Source of the DNA: Streptomyces mexicanus
Lineage (GTDB): Bacteria; Actinomycetota; Actinomycetes; Streptomycetales; Streptomycetaceae
Assembly: GCF_902506575.1 (NCBI RefSeq)
Contig: NZ_LR732544.1
Location: 1,989,793-2,036,464, forward strand
Direction: 5' to 3'
Length of the DNA: 46,672 nucleotides
A program made the translations under genes and the position numbers. Shown in pieces: positions 6,852 to 16,534 of the stretch (position 1 is the stretch's first letter; every line of letters begins with the position of its first letter). The notes under the pieces were generated by a model that was not told where the DNA came from, made no database searches, and saw only the letters and a list, made by a program, of their open reading frames with translations.

Positions 6852-8104
6852 TCATCCGAAGAAGTTCCGTACGTGCTCCAGGCCGTCGACCAGGGCGTCG
6901 ATCTCCGCCGGCGTGGAGTACAGATAGAACGACGCTCGCGTGGTCGCAGGAATTCCGTACCGCAGGCAGACGGGGCGGGCGCAGTGGTGGCCGACCCGGA
7001 CCGCGATGCCCTGCTCGTCGAGGACCTGACCCACGTCGTGCGGGTGGATGTCACCGAGCGTGAAGGAGATCGCCGCGCCGCGGTCCTCGGCCGTGGTGGG
7101 GCCGATGATCCGCAGGTCGGGGACCTGGGCGAGCCGCTTCACCGCGTACTCGGTGAGCGCGTGCTCGTGGGCGAGGACCTTGTCCATGCCGATGGAGTTC
7201 AGGTAGTCGATCGCCGCGCCCAGGCCGACGGCCTGCGCGATCGGCGGGGTGCCCGCCTCGAACTTGTGCGGCGCCGGCGCGTACGTCGAGGAGTGCATCG
7301 ACACCGTCTCGATCATCTCGCCGCCGCCGAGGAACGGAGGCAGGTCCTCCAGCAGTTCCTGGCGGCCCCACAGCACGCCGATGCCGGTCGGGCCGCACAT
7401 CTTGTGGCCGGTGAAGGCCACGAAGTCGGCCTGCAGCGCCTGCACGTCCAGCGGCATGTGCGGCGCGGCCTGGGAGGCGTCGACGCACACCAGGGCGCCC
7501 ACCTCCTGGGCGCGGCGCACGATCGCCTCGACCGGGTTGACGGTGCCGAGGATGTTGGACACCAGCACGAAGGAGACGATCTTCGTCTTCTCCGTGATGA
7601 CCTCGTCGATGTTCGACAGGTCCAGGCGGCCGTCCTCGGTCAGGCCGAACCACTTCAGCTTCGCGCCCGTGCGCTGCGCCAGCAGCTGCCAGGGCACGAT
7701 GTTGGAGTGGTGCTCCATCTCCGTGATGACGATCTCGGTGTCGGAGTCCACCCGGTAGGGCTCGTCCGCCCAGCCCAGCATGTTCGCCACGAGATTCAGC
7801 GACTCCGAGGCGTTCTTGGTGAAGACCACCTCGTCGCGGCTGGGCGCGTTGATGAACGCGGCGACCTTGTCGCGCGCGCCCTCGTACAGCGCCGTGGCCT
7901 CCTCGGCGAGCACGTGTACCCCGCGGTGGACGTTGGCGTTGTGCTGTTCGTAGTACTCGGAGAGCACGTCGAGCACCTGGCGCGGGGTCTGCGAGGTCGC
8001 CGCGTTGTCCAGGTACACGAGCTTGCGCCCGTCGTGGACCAGGCGGTCCAGGATGGGGAAGTCCTTGCGGATCGCCTCGGTGTCGAGGAGGCCCGGCAGC
8101 TCTG

Positions 8105-8108
<4 letters not shown>
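6852..8108 (-). CDS. sufS: Cysteine desulfurase SufS
   Basis: A PLP-dependent group II cysteine desulfurase of 418 residues that takes sulfur from cysteine for cluster assembly. K236 in FTGHKMCGP is the Schiff-base lysine, and C376 in RVGHHCARPVC is the persulfide cysteine. Residues 31-40 (VYLDNAATSQ) and EMEHHSNIVPWQ are further family signatures. ATGA overlap with sufC. Confidence 0.95.
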
Positions 8109-8869
<761 letters not shown>

Positions 8870-8876
8870 GGGTGCC

Positions 8877-9200
8877 TCAGGACTCCTGGGAGAGGGAGAC
8901 GAGCACGTCGTCCCCTTCGATCTTTACGGGGTAAACGGGGACGGGACGCGTCGCCGGAAGTGCGTCGGGCTTTCCGGAACGGAGGTCGAAGCGCGAGCCG
9001 TGCAGCCAGCACTCGATGTGGCAGTCGTCGACCTCGCCCTCCGACAGCGAGACGTTCGCGTGCGAGCAGATGTCGTGGATGGCGAACACCTCGCCCTCGG
9101 TGCGCACCACGGAAACGGGCGTGCCGTCGATCTCCACCCGCTTGGGGGTGTCGTCCTCCAGCTCGCTCAGCCCGCAGACGCGTACGAAGGCGTTGCTCAT
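8877..9200 (-). CDS. Rieske-type [2Fe-2S] ferredoxin in the suf operon
   Basis: A 107-residue protein with the Rieske ligands C45-x-H47 (CSHANVSL) and C64-x2-H67 (CWLHGSRFD), single-domain like the ferredoxin components of dioxygenases and NirD. Its location between sufD and sufC is typical of actinobacteria. It may deliver electrons for cluster assembly, but this is inferred from position. ATGA overlap with sufD. Confidence 0.9.
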   Translation of the reverse strand: MSNAFVRVCGLSELEDDTPKRVEIDGTPVSVVRTEGEVFAIHDICSHANVSLSEGEVDDCHIECWLHGSRFDLRSGKPDALPATRPVPVYPVKIEGDDVLVSLSQES

Positions 9201-10381
9201 GCGACCGACGCCTCCAGCTCCTCCTCGATCTTGGCGAGCAGGCGCTCCTCGATGTCCTTCACGCCGATCTGCTGGACCAGCTCGGCGAAGAAGCCGCGGA
9301 CCACCAGGCGGCGGGCCTCGTGCTCCGGGATGCCGCGGGCCATCAGGTAGAACAGCTGCTCGTCGTCGAAGCGGCCGGTGGCGGAGGCGTGGCCGGCGCC
9401 GACGATCTCGCCCGTCTCGATCTCCAGGTTCGGCACGGAGTCGACCCGGGCGCCGTCGGTGAGCACCAGGTTCCGGTTCATCTCATAGGTGTCCGTGCCC
9501 TCGGCCTTGGCCTCGATGAGCACGTCACCGATCCACACCGCGTGCGCGTCGTCGCCCTGGAGCGCGCCCTTGTAGGCGACGTTCGACTTGCAGTGCGGGG
9601 CGCCGTGGTCGACGAAGAGGCGGTGCTCCTGGTGCTGGCCGGCGTCGGTGAAGTACAGCCCGTACATCTCCACCTCGCCGCCGGGGCCGGCGTAGGTGAC
9701 CCGCGGGTGCAGCCGGACCAGGTCGCCGCCGAAGGTGACGACCACGGACTTGAAGGAGGCGTCGCGGCCGACCAGCGCGTTGTGCTGGGCGACGTGGACG
9801 GCCTTGTCGTCCCAGTCCTGGACGGAGACGACGGTCAGCTTGGCGCCGTCACCGAGGACGTAGTCGACGTTCGCGGCGAGCACCGCGTCACCGGTGTGGT
9901 CGATGACGACGACGGCCTCGGCGAACGCGCCCACCTCGACGACCTGGTGGCCGAAGGCGGTGCCGCCCTCGCCGTGCACCGCGATGCGGATCGGCTCGCT
10001 CAGCACGGTCTCCTTCGGCACGGTGACGACCGACGCCTGCTCGAAGGCGGAGTACGCCTGGGCGGCGACGCGGTCGACCGGCGTGCCGGCCTTGCCGAGC
10101 CGGGCGTCGTCGCGGCCGACGGTCTCGACGGTGACGCCCTCGGGCGCCTCGACGACGACCTTCACGCCCTGGCCGGTGGCGACGGCGGTGCCGTCGTGCA
10201 GGCCGCGCAGGCGCTCGAGCGGGGTGAACCGCCACTCCTCCTCACGGCCGTGCGGGACGGGGAAGTCCGCCACGTCGAAGGACGGCGGCGCGCTCATGCG
10301 CGTGGCGACGGTCGACTCGGCGGCGACCGCGATCGAGCCCGCGGTGGTGGATCCCACGGGGATGTTCTGGGCCTCAGCCAT
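9197..10381 (-). CDS. sufD: Fe-S assembly scaffold protein SufD
   Basis: A 394-residue SufB/SufD family protein, partner of SufB and SufC in the SufBCD scaffold. C-terminal signatures: CKSNVAYKGAL, NRNLVLTDGARVDSVPNLEIET, GHASATGRFDDEQLFYLMARGI. The N-terminal REEEWRFTPLERL motif identifies SufD. The start at 10381 (MAEAQNIP) is the only in-frame ATG with a normal N-terminus; an upstream reading frame passes into sufB sequence. The 86-bp gap to sufB holds a hairpin. Confidence 0.93.
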   Translation of the reverse strand: MAEAQNIPVGSTTAGSIAVAAESTVATRMSAPPSFDVADFPVPHGREEEWRFTPLERLRGLHDGTAVATGQGVKVVVEAPEGVTVETVGRDDARLGKAGTPVDRVAAQAYSAFEQASVVTVPKETVLSEPIRIAVHGEGGTAFGHQVVEVGAFAEAVVVIDHTGDAVLAANVDYVLGDGAKLTVVSVQDWDDKAVHVAQHNALVGRDASFKSVVVTFGGDLVRLHPRVTYAGPGGEVEMYGLYFTDAGQHQEHRLFVDHGAPHCKSNVAYKGALQGDDAHAVWIGDVLIEAKAEGTDTYEMNRNLVLTDGARVDSVPNLEIETGEIVGAGHASATGRFDDEQLFYLMARGIPEHEARRLVVRGFFAELVQQIGVKDIEERLLAKIEEELEASVA

Positions 10382-10434
10382 GGCTGTCGTAATGCTCGCT
10401 TTCCGTTGCGTATGGGGCTTGACGGGGGCGGGGA

Positions 10435-10457
10435 GGGCCGGGGTCGTGCCCCGGCCC
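10435..10457 (-). other. Hairpin in the sufB-sufD spacer
   Basis: GGGCCGGGG and CCCCGGCCC pair around TCGTG inside the 86-bp gap, the only sizeable gap in the operon. No U-run follows, so it may be a processing or stability element rather than a full terminator. Confidence 0.55.
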
Positions 10458-10467
10458 GGGCCGGGGA

Positions 10468-11889
10468 TTAACCGACCGCGCCCTCCATCTGCAGCTCGAT
10501 CAGCCGGTTCAGCTCCAGCGCGTACTCCATGGGCAGTTCCTTGGCGATCGGCTCGACGAAGCCGCGCACGATCATCGCCATCGCCTCGTCCTCCGACAGG
10601 CCGCGGCTCATCAGGTAGAAGAGCTGGTCCTCGGAGACCTTGGAGACGGTGGCCTCGTGGCCCATGGACACGTCGTCCTCGCGGACGTCGACGTAGGGGT
10701 AGGTGTCCGACCGGGAGATGGTGTCCACCAGCAGCGCGTCGCACAGCACGTTGGACTTGGAGCCGGCGGCGCCCTCGCCGATCTCGATCAGACCGCGGTA
10801 GGAGGTACGGCCACCACCGCGCGCGACCGACTTGGAGACGATGTTGGACGAGGTGTTCGGCGCCATGTGGACCATCTTGGCGCCGGCGTCCTGGTGCTGG
10901 CCCTCGCCGGCGAAGGCGATGGACAGCGTCTCGCCCTTGGCGTGCTCGCCCATCAGGTAGACGGCCGGGTACTTCATCGTCACCTTGGAGCCGATGTTGC
11001 CGTCGATCCACTCCATGGTCGCGCCCTCGTAGGCCACGGCGCGCTTGGTGACCAGGTTGTAGACGTTGTTCGACCAGTTCTGGATGGTCGTGTAACGGCA
11101 GCGGGCGTTCTTCTTGACGATGATCTCGACGACCGCGGAGTGCAGCGAGTCCGACTTGTAGATCGGCGCGGTGCAGCCCTCGACGTAGTGCACGTAGGCA
11201 CCCTCGTCGACGATGATCAGGGTCCGCTCGAACTGGCCCATGTTCTCCGTGTTGATGCGGAAGTAGGCCTGCAGCGGGATCTCGACGTGGACGCCCGGCG
11301 GCACGTAGATGAAGGAGCCGCCGGACCACACGGCGGTGTTCAGCGCGGCGAACTTGTTGTCACCGGCCGGGATGACCGTGCCGAAGTACTCCTTGAAGAG
11401 CTCCGGGTGCTCCTTGAGCGCGGTGTCGGTGTCGAGGAAGATGACGCCCTGCTCCTCCAGGTCCTCGCGGATCTGGTGGTAGACGACCTCCGACTCGTAC
11501 TGGGCCGCGACACCGGCGACGAGGCGCTGCTTCTCCGCCTCGGGGATGCCGAGCTTGTCGTACGTGTTCTTGATGTCCTCGGGCAGGTCCTCCCAGGACT
11601 CCGCCTGCTTCTCCGTGGAGCGCACGAAGTACTTGATGTTGTCGAAGTCGATCCCCGACAGGTCCGAGCCCCAGTTCGGCATGGGCTTCTTCTCGAAGAG
11701 CCTCAGGCCCTTGAGGCGGAGCTTGGTCATCCACTCCGGCTCGGACTTCTTGGCGGAGATGTCCCGGACGACGTCCTCGTCCAGGCCGCGGCGCGCCGAC
11801 GCACCGGCCACGTCCCGGTCGGCCCAGCCGTATTCGTACTTGCCCAGGCCCTCGAGTTCGGGGTGGGCAGTCTCCGTGGGGAGAGTCAT
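10468..11889 (-). CDS. sufB: Fe-S assembly scaffold protein SufB
   Basis: A 473-residue SufB. Features: [19 protein letters not shown] near residue 60, [41 protein letters not shown] with the conserved Cys, [12 protein letters not shown] and SNVLCDALL. It is the main cluster-building subunit of SufBCD. ATGA overlap with sufR, so all genes from sufR to the SufT-like gene form one transcription unit, apart from the spacer after sufB. Confidence 0.95.
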   Translation of the reverse strand: MTLPTETAHPELEGLGKYEYGWADRDVAGASARRGLDEDVVRDISAKKSEPEWMTKLRLKGLRLFEKKPMPNWGSDLSGIDFDNIKYFVRSTEKQAESWEDLPEDIKNTYDKLGIPEAEKQRLVAGVAAQYESEVVYHQIREDLEEQGVIFLDTDTALKEHPELFKEYFGTVIPAGDNKFAALNTAVWSGGSFIYVPPGVHVEIPLQAYFRINTENMGQFERTLIIVDEGAYVHYVEGCTAPIYKSDSLHSAVVEIIVKKNARCRYTTIQNWSNNVYNLVTKRAVAYEGATMEWIDGNIGSKVTMKYPAVYLMGEHAKGETLSIAFAGEGQHQDAGAKMVHMAPNTSSNIVSKSVARGGGRTSYRGLIEIGEGAAGSKSNVLCDALLVDTISRSDTYPYVDVREDDVSMGHEATVSKVSEDQLFYLMSRGLSEDEAMAMIVRGFVEPIAKELPMEYALELNRLIELQMEGAVG

Positions 11890-12647
11890 GCGGGGTTCCT
11901 CCCGGCCGTGCTAGCAGATGCGGTGTCGCTGGACTTGGAAATCTTGGGGATGAACGTCGTGCAGACGCCGTCGCCGTGGGCGATGGTCGCCAGCCGCTGG
12001 ACGTGCGTTCCCAGCAGTTCGGCGAAGACCTCCGTCTCCGCCTCGCACAGCTGCGGGAACTGTTCCGCGACGTGGGCGACCGGGCAGTGGTGCTGGCAGA
12101 GCTGCTCACCCTGTTGCGGGAGGGGCGCGCTGCGCGCCGTAGCAGCGTACCCGTCCGCGCTCAGCGCCTTGGCCAGCGCTTCGGTGCGCCGGTCCGGACC
12201 GGCCGTCTCGATCGCCTCGCGGTACGCGCTCGCCTGGGCGGCGAGCCGGGCCCGGGCGAAGGCGGCGACCGCCTCCCGGCCGCCCTCCCGCTCGGCGATC
12301 CAGCGCAGCGCGTCCACGGCCAGCTGGTCGTAGGACTGGTCGAAGGCGTCCCGGCCGCAGTCGGTGAGCGCGAAGACCTTGGCGGGCCGGCCGCGCGTGC
12401 GCGCCCCGTACACCCGGCGCTCGCGGGCCTCGACCACGTCATCGGCGACCAGGGCGTCCAGATGACGCCGTACGGCCGCCTGGGTGAGTCCCAGCCGTTC
12501 GGCCAGCTCGGCGACGGTCGACGGGCCGTGGTCCAGGATGGAGCGCGCGACCCGGTTGCGTGTGGAACGGTCCGAACGCATCCCGGCCGCGAGTTCCTCC
12601 TGAGGGGCCCCCGTGGGGGTCTCCCGAGCCTCGCCGACGTTTTTCAC
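11886..12647 (-). CDS. sufR: SufR-family Fe-S-sensing repressor
   Basis: A 253-residue regulator. Residues about 29-95 are a DeoR/ArsR-type winged helix ([28 protein letters not shown]). C184, C188, C201 and C229 in the C-terminal half ([22 protein letters not shown]) are probable [4Fe-4S] ligands. SufR of cyanobacteria and of Streptomyces represses suf genes when its cluster is intact. GTG at 12647 was chosen because a promoter ends 6 bases before it and the SufR site abuts it, giving a leaderless mRNA. Starts further upstream (12719) or the internal ATG at 12581 are less likely. Confidence 0.9.
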   Translation of the reverse strand: MKNVGEARETPTGAPQEELAAGMRSDRSTRNRVARSILDHGPSTVAELAERLGLTQAAVRRHLDALVADDVVEARERRVYGARTRGRPAKVFALTDCGRDAFDQSYDQLAVDALRWIAEREGGREAVAAFARARLAAQASAYREAIETAGPDRRTEALAKALSADGYAATARSAPLPQQGEQLCQHHCPVAHVAEQFPQLCEAETEVFAELLGTHVQRLATIAHGDGVCTTFIPKISKSSDTASASTAGRNPA

Positions 12648-12683
12648 AACGCCATTGTTGCGTAATTCCGCGGAGCCTGACAA
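12645..12683 (-). promoter_or_regulatory. suf operon promoter
   Basis: Minus-strand -35 TTGTCA (12678-12683), 18-bp spacer, -10 AACAAT (12654-12659), then 6 bases to the sufR GTG. A leaderless promoter for the whole suf operon. Confidence 0.65.
12647..12660. promoter_or_regulatory. SufR operator CAAC-N6-GTTG
   Basis: CAACGCCATTGTTG has the CAAC-N6-GTTG form that I recall as the SufR site of S. avermitilis. It covers the -10 box and abuts the GTG start, so binding would block transcription initiation. Confidence 0.78.
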
Positions 12684-12719
12684 GCGACCTCCATCGGGCC
12701 GGACGGTGCCCTGCATCAC

Positions 12720-12733
12720 TTAGGTATACCTAA
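12720..12733. promoter_or_regulatory. Palindrome TTAGGTATACCTAA, unassigned operator
   Basis: A perfect 14-bp palindrome midway between the divergent sufR and acetyltransferase starts. The half-sites TTAGGT/ACCTAA match the ends of the IdeR/DmdR iron box, but the spacing is 5 bp shorter than in that 19-bp site. It may be a site for an iron or metal regulator or for another protein. Confidence 0.5.
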
Positions 12734-12806
12734 CGTGACCTGCGGAAACGATCTCCGATCGATCAAAGAGCCCCGTCCGGCGCCCCGATGGGCGAGACTG
12801 CCACCC

Positions 12807-13694
12807 ATGTCCGCACCCTCTCCCACCGGCCCACTCGTCACCCGCCGCTCGCTCGCCGAGGGGCTGCGCGACCTCGGCGTCCGCCCCGGCGAGCTGCTCC
12901 TGGTGCACTCCTCCCTCAGCTCACTCGGCTGGGTGTGCGGCGGGGCCGTCGCGGTCGTCCAGGCACTCCTGGACGCCCTCGGCCCGGACGGCACCCTCGT
13001 GGTGCCCACCCAGTCCGGCGACCTGTCCGACCCTGCGGTGTGGAGCAGCCCGCCGGTGCCCGAGCAGTGGTGGGAGGAGATCCGGGCCACGATGCCCGCG
13101 TACGACCCGCGGATCACGCCCACCCGCGGGGTCGGCGTGATCCCCGAGACCGTGCGCACCTGGCCGGGCGCCCGGCGCAGCGCGCATCCCCAGACGTCGT
13201 TCGCGGCGATCGGGCCGCGCGCCGCCGAGATCACGGACGGGCACGCCGCCGACTGCCGCCTGGGCGAGCGCAGCCCGCTCGCCCGGCTGGAGGCCGCCGG
13301 CGCCCGGGTGCTGCTGCTCGGCGCCGGATACGCCTCCTGCACCTGCTTCCACCTGGCCGAATACCGCATCCCCGCACCGCGCGTCGCCGTGGGCCGGCCC
13401 GGGCCGCACGGCTGGGAGGTGGTCACCGAGGTGTCGATCACCTCCGACCGCTTCGACGAGCTGGGACACGACTTCGAACGCGACCGGCCGGTCGTGCGCG
13501 GCACGGTCGGGGCGGCCACGGCCCGGCTGTTCCCCCTGGCCGACGCGGTGGCCTACGCCGAACGCTGGCTGCCGGTGCACCGCCCCCGCGAGGAGGGCGT
13601 CCACGAGGCGGGCGTCCATGGGGAGGCCGTTCGGGCGGAGGACGTCCGCGCGGAGGACGTCCACGGGGAGGACATCACCCACCCCCACGGCTGA
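12807..13694 (+). CDS. AAC(3)-family aminoglycoside N-acetyltransferase-like protein
   Basis: A 295-residue protein with the Antibiotic_NAT fold: [39 protein letters not shown] (residues 31-70), [30 protein letters not shown] and [17 protein letters not shown]. Enzymes of the family acetylate the 3-amino group of aminoglycosides, but many chromosomal actinobacterial members have no known resistance role. The ATG at 12807 sits 7 bases after GAGACT, a -10-like element, suggesting a leaderless mRNA. The C-terminus (262-291) is a run of six 5-residue repeats. It diverges from sufR and is followed by an ABC transporter pair 31 bp on. Confidence 0.85.
   Translation: MSAPSPTGPLVTRRSLAEGLRDLGVRPGELLLVHSSLSSLGWVCGGAVAVVQALLDALGPDGTLVVPTQSGDLSDPAVWSSPPVPEQWWEEIRATMPAYDPRITPTRGVGVIPETVRTWPGARRSAHPQTSFAAIGPRAAEITDGHAADCRLGERSPLARLEAAGARVLLLGAGYASCTCFHLAEYRIPAPRVAVGRPGPHGWEVVTEVSITSDRFDELGHDFERDRPVVRGTVGAATARLFPLADAVAYAERWLPVHRPREEGVHEAGVHGEAVRAEDVRAEDVHGEDITHPHG
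13590..13679 (+). repeat. Six tandem 15-bp (5-residue) units at the acetyltransferase C-terminus
   Basis: Units read [25 protein letters not shown] and GEDIT. They lie after the conserved fold and look like a recent expansion of an acidic tail. Confidence 0.8.
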
Positions 13695-13725
13695 AAGGTC
13701 CGGCGCGTCCCTAGACTCTGATGCC

Positions 13726-14649
13726 ATGCACAGTGAGCCCGTGGTCCAGGTCCAGGCCCTGGTGAAGCGGTACGGCACGAAGACCGCGGTGGACGGCCTC
13801 GACCTGGTGGCCCGGGCGGGCATCACCGCCGTCCTCGGCCCCAACGGCGCCGGCAAGACGACCACGGTCGAGACCTGCGAGGGCTACCGGAAGCCGGACT
13901 CCGGCACGGTGCGCGTCCTGGGCCTCGACCCCGTCGCCCAGGCCGCCGAGCTGCGCCCCCGCATCGGGGTCATGCTGCAGTCCGGCGGCGTCTACTCCGG
14001 CGCGCGCGCCGAGGAGATGCTGCGGCACATCGCCAAGCTGCACGCCCACCCGCTGGACGTGGACGCCCTGATCGAACGGCTGGGGCTGGGCAGCTGCGGG
14101 CGCACCAGCTACCGCCGGCTGTCCGGCGGGCAGCAGCAGCGGCTCGCGCTCGCCATGGCCGTGGTCGGCCGGCCCGAGCTGGTCTTCCTCGACGAGCCGA
14201 CCGCCGGACTCGACCCGCAGGCCCGCCGGGCCACCTGGGACCTGGTGCGTGACCTGCGCGCCGACGGCGTGTCCGTGATCCTCACCACGCACCACATGGA
14301 CGAGGCCGAACAACTCGCCGACGACGTCGCCATCGTCGACGCCGGCCGGGTCATCGCCCAGGGCTCCCCCGAGGAACTGTGCCGCGGCGGCGCCGAGAAC
14401 ACGCTGCGCTTCACCGGCCGCCCCGGCCTGGACGTCGCCTCCCTGCTCAAGGCGCTGCCCGCCGACTGCTCGGCCGCCGAGCTGACACCGGGCGCCTACC
14501 GGGTCAACGGCAAGGTCGACCCGCAACTGCTCGCCACGGTGACGTCCTGGTGCGCGCAGCACGGCGTGATGCCCGACCGGATCTCCGTCGAGCGGCACAC
14601 ACTGGAGGACGTCTTCCTGGAGCTGACCGGCAAGGAGCTGCGCTCGTGA
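13726..14649 (+). CDS. ABC transporter ATP-binding protein
   Basis: A 307-residue DRA-type ATPase: Walker A GPNGAGKTT (38-46), signature LSGGQQQR, Walker B LVFLDEPTAGLD, and the D-loop/H-switch LTTHHMDEAEQLADD. The last ~80 residues form the extra C-terminal domain of drug or polyketide exporters. With the permease next door it makes an ABC-2 exporter. TAGACT, a strong -10, lies 8 bases before the ATG, so it is probably leaderless. From memory this pair sits beside ctaA in Streptomyces generally; substrate unknown. Confidence 0.9.
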   Translation: MHSEPVVQVQALVKRYGTKTAVDGLDLVARAGITAVLGPNGAGKTTTVETCEGYRKPDSGTVRVLGLDPVAQAAELRPRIGVMLQSGGVYSGARAEEMLRHIAKLHAHPLDVDALIERLGLGSCGRTSYRRLSGGQQQRLALAMAVVGRPELVFLDEPTAGLDPQARRATWDLVRDLRADGVSVILTTHHMDEAEQLADDVAIVDAGRVIAQGSPEELCRGGAENTLRFTGRPGLDVASLLKALPADCSAAELTPGAYRVNGKVDPQLLATVTSWCAQHGVMPDRISVERHTLEDVFLELTGKELRS

Positions 14650-15431
14650 CCACCGCCACCTCCATCCCCACCGGCGCCTACACGCCGAAGCCCGGCGCGG
14701 CCCCGCTGCCCCGCATGATCGCGGCGCAGGCGGCGCTGGAGACGAAGATGCTGCTGCGCAACGGCGAACAGCTGCTGCTCACCGTGGTCATCCCGACGCT
14801 GCTGCTGGTGCTGTTCAGCTCCGTGGACATCGTCGACACCGGATCGGGCCGGTCCGTGGACTTCCTCACGCCCGGCGTGCTGGCGCTGGCCGTGATGTCG
14901 ACGGCGTTCACCGGGCAGGCCATCGCCACCGGTTTCGAACGCCGCTACGGCGTGCTGAAGCGGCTGGCCGCCTCGCCGCTGCCGCGTTGGGGCCTGATGA
15001 CCGCCAAGACGGCGTCGGTGCTGGTCACCGAGATCCTTCAGGTGATCCTGCTGACCGTGATCGCCTTCGCGCTGGGCTGGTCCCCGCACGGCAACCCGTT
15101 CGCGGTGCTGCTGCTGATGGTGCTGGGCACGGCCGCCTTCTCCGGGCTCGGCCTGCTCATGGCCGGGACGCTGAAGGCGGAGGCCACGCTGGCCGCCGCC
15201 AACCTGGTCTTCCTGCTGCTGCTGGTCGGCGGCGGGGTGGTCGTGCCGCTGGACAAGTTCCCCGCCGGCGCCCAGGACGCGCTCGGCCTGCTGCCCATCT
15301 CGGCCCTGTCCGACGGGCTGCGGGACGTGTTGCAGCACGGCGCCGGGATGCCGTGGGGCGACATGGGGATCCTCGCCGTCTGGGCGGTCGTGGGGCTGGC
15401 GGCCGCTGGGAAGTTCTTCCGCTGGGAGTAG
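14646..15431 (+). CDS. ABC-2 type transporter permease
   Basis: A 261-residue protein from GTG 14646, overlapping the ATPase stop (GTGA). It has six predicted helices, with the first at EQLLLTVVIPTLLLVLF and later ones at LTPGVLALAVMSTAFTG, VLVTEILQVILLTVIAFALGW, FAVLLLMVLGTAAFSGLGLLMAG, LAAANLVFLLLLVGGGVV and MGILAVWAVVGLAAAG. GFERRYGVLKRLAASPLPR is the family's cytoplasmic coupling region. The neighbour ATPase supplies energy. Substrate not predictable; haem-linked location only hints at a respiratory role. Confidence 0.9.
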   Translation: MTTATSIPTGAYTPKPGAAPLPRMIAAQAALETKMLLRNGEQLLLTVVIPTLLLVLFSSVDIVDTGSGRSVDFLTPGVLALAVMSTAFTGQAIATGFERRYGVLKRLAASPLPRWGLMTAKTASVLVTEILQVILLTVIAFALGWSPHGNPFAVLLLMVLGTAAFSGLGLLMAGTLKAEATLAAANLVFLLLLVGGGVVVPLDKFPAGAQDALGLLPISALSDGLRDVLQHGAGMPWGDMGILAVWAVVGLAAAGKFFRWE

Positions 15432-15510
15432 GCCCCGGAGGCATCCCGTGCACACGGCTCGGAGCGACCCTCGTGAAAGCGTGCACAAGCGGACGCCTAC
15501 CATGGGACGC

Positions 15511-16512
15511 GTGCCAAAGCTGACCCGCGCCGACGCCGCATCCGCCGCGCGCAACCCGCTCGCCTTCATCGCCGCACGCTGGACCCCGCAGCCGAGGACC
15601 GTCCAGCGGGCGGCGCTGGCCGCCCTCGTGATGGCGGTCGTCATCGTCGTCACCGGCGGCGCCGTCCGCCTGACCGGCTCGGGTCTGGGCTGCCCGACCT
15701 GGCCGACCTGCACCGACGACTCACTGACCACCACCCGGGCCATGGGCTTCCACGGGGTCATCGAGTTCGGCAACCGCATGCTGACGTACGTGCTGTGCGC
15801 GGCCGTCGGCTGGGCGATCATCGCCGCGCGGTCGCAGAAGCCGTGGCGGCGCTCCCTGACGAGGCTGGGCTGGGCACAGTTCTGGATCGTGATGGGCAAC
15901 GCGGTGCTCGGCGGCGTCGTCGTCCTCGTCGGCCTGAACCCCTACACGGTCGCGGCGCACTTCCTGCTGTCCACGGCGCTGATCGCGGTGGCCACGGTCA
16001 TGTGGCAGCGCACCCGCGAGGGCGACGCCGCCCCGCGTCCGCTCGTCGGCAAGGCGGTGCAGCAGCTGGTGTGGTTCCTGGTCGCGGCGAGCGTGCTGCT
16101 GATCGGGGTGGGCACGGTGGTGACCGGCGCCGGCCCGCACGCGGGCGACTCCAAGGAGGTCTACCGCATCCCGATCGACTGGGAGACGGTGGCCAAGCTG
16201 CACGCGGTGCTCGCCTGGATCGTGGTGACGCTGACGTTCGCGCTGTGGTTCGTGCTCAAGGCCGTGGACGCGCCCAAGGGGCCGCTGAGCCGCACGCGGG
16301 ATCTGTTCGTCGTGCTCCTGTTGCAGGGCGCCATCGGCTACATCCAGTACTTCACCCACCTCCCCGAGGTCCTGGTGGCCCTGCACATGCTCGGCTCGTG
16401 CCTGATGTGGATCGGGGTGCTGCGGGTGCTGCTGTCGCTGCGGGAGCGGCCGGAGACGGTACCGGCTCAGCTGCCGGAGCAGTCCGCCGAGGCCGCGCTC
16501 ACCAAGGCGTAG
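15511..16512 (+). CDS. ctaA: Haem A synthase
   Basis: Oxidises the haem O methyl group to formyl for aa3 oxidase. The membrane protein has eight helices and the four haem-ligand-type histidines H81, H150, H231 and H292. C61 and C67 (GCPTWPTC) form the external Cys pair of the Bacillus/actinobacterial type. The start is uncertain: GTG 15511 was chosen because TACCAT (15498-15503) looks like its -10; the ATG at 15502 lies inside that box. CGTGCACA occurs twice upstream (15447, 15480), 33 bp apart. Partner of ctaB at 18216-19202. Confidence 0.9.
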   Translation: MPKLTRADAASAARNPLAFIAARWTPQPRTVQRAALAALVMAVVIVVTGGAVRLTGSGLGCPTWPTCTDDSLTTTRAMGFHGVIEFGNRMLTYVLCAAVGWAIIAARSQKPWRRSLTRLGWAQFWIVMGNAVLGGVVVLVGLNPYTVAAHFLLSTALIAVATVMWQRTREGDAAPRPLVGKAVQQLVWFLVAASVLLIGVGTVVTGAGPHAGDSKEVYRIPIDWETVAKLHAVLAWIVVTLTFALWFVLKAVDAPKGPLSRTRDLFVVLLLQGAIGYIQYFTHLPEVLVALHMLGSCLMWIGVLRVLLSLRERPETVPAQLPEQSAEAALTKA

Positions 16513-16534
16513 CCCCGGCGTACCTTCCGGCGGG

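Noticed and set aside
11886..12719. sufR start at GTG 12719
   Set aside because: The added residues are not conserved-looking, and the promoter and SufR site fit the GTG at 12647 better.
12720..12733. Canonical IdeR/DmdR iron box
   Set aside because: Half-sites match but spacing is 5 bp too short, so it is listed only as an unassigned palindrome.
12807..13694. AAC(3)-like gene as a mobile antibiotic-resistance determinant
   Set aside because: No mobile elements, composition like neighbours, and it lies in a conserved-looking chromosomal setting.
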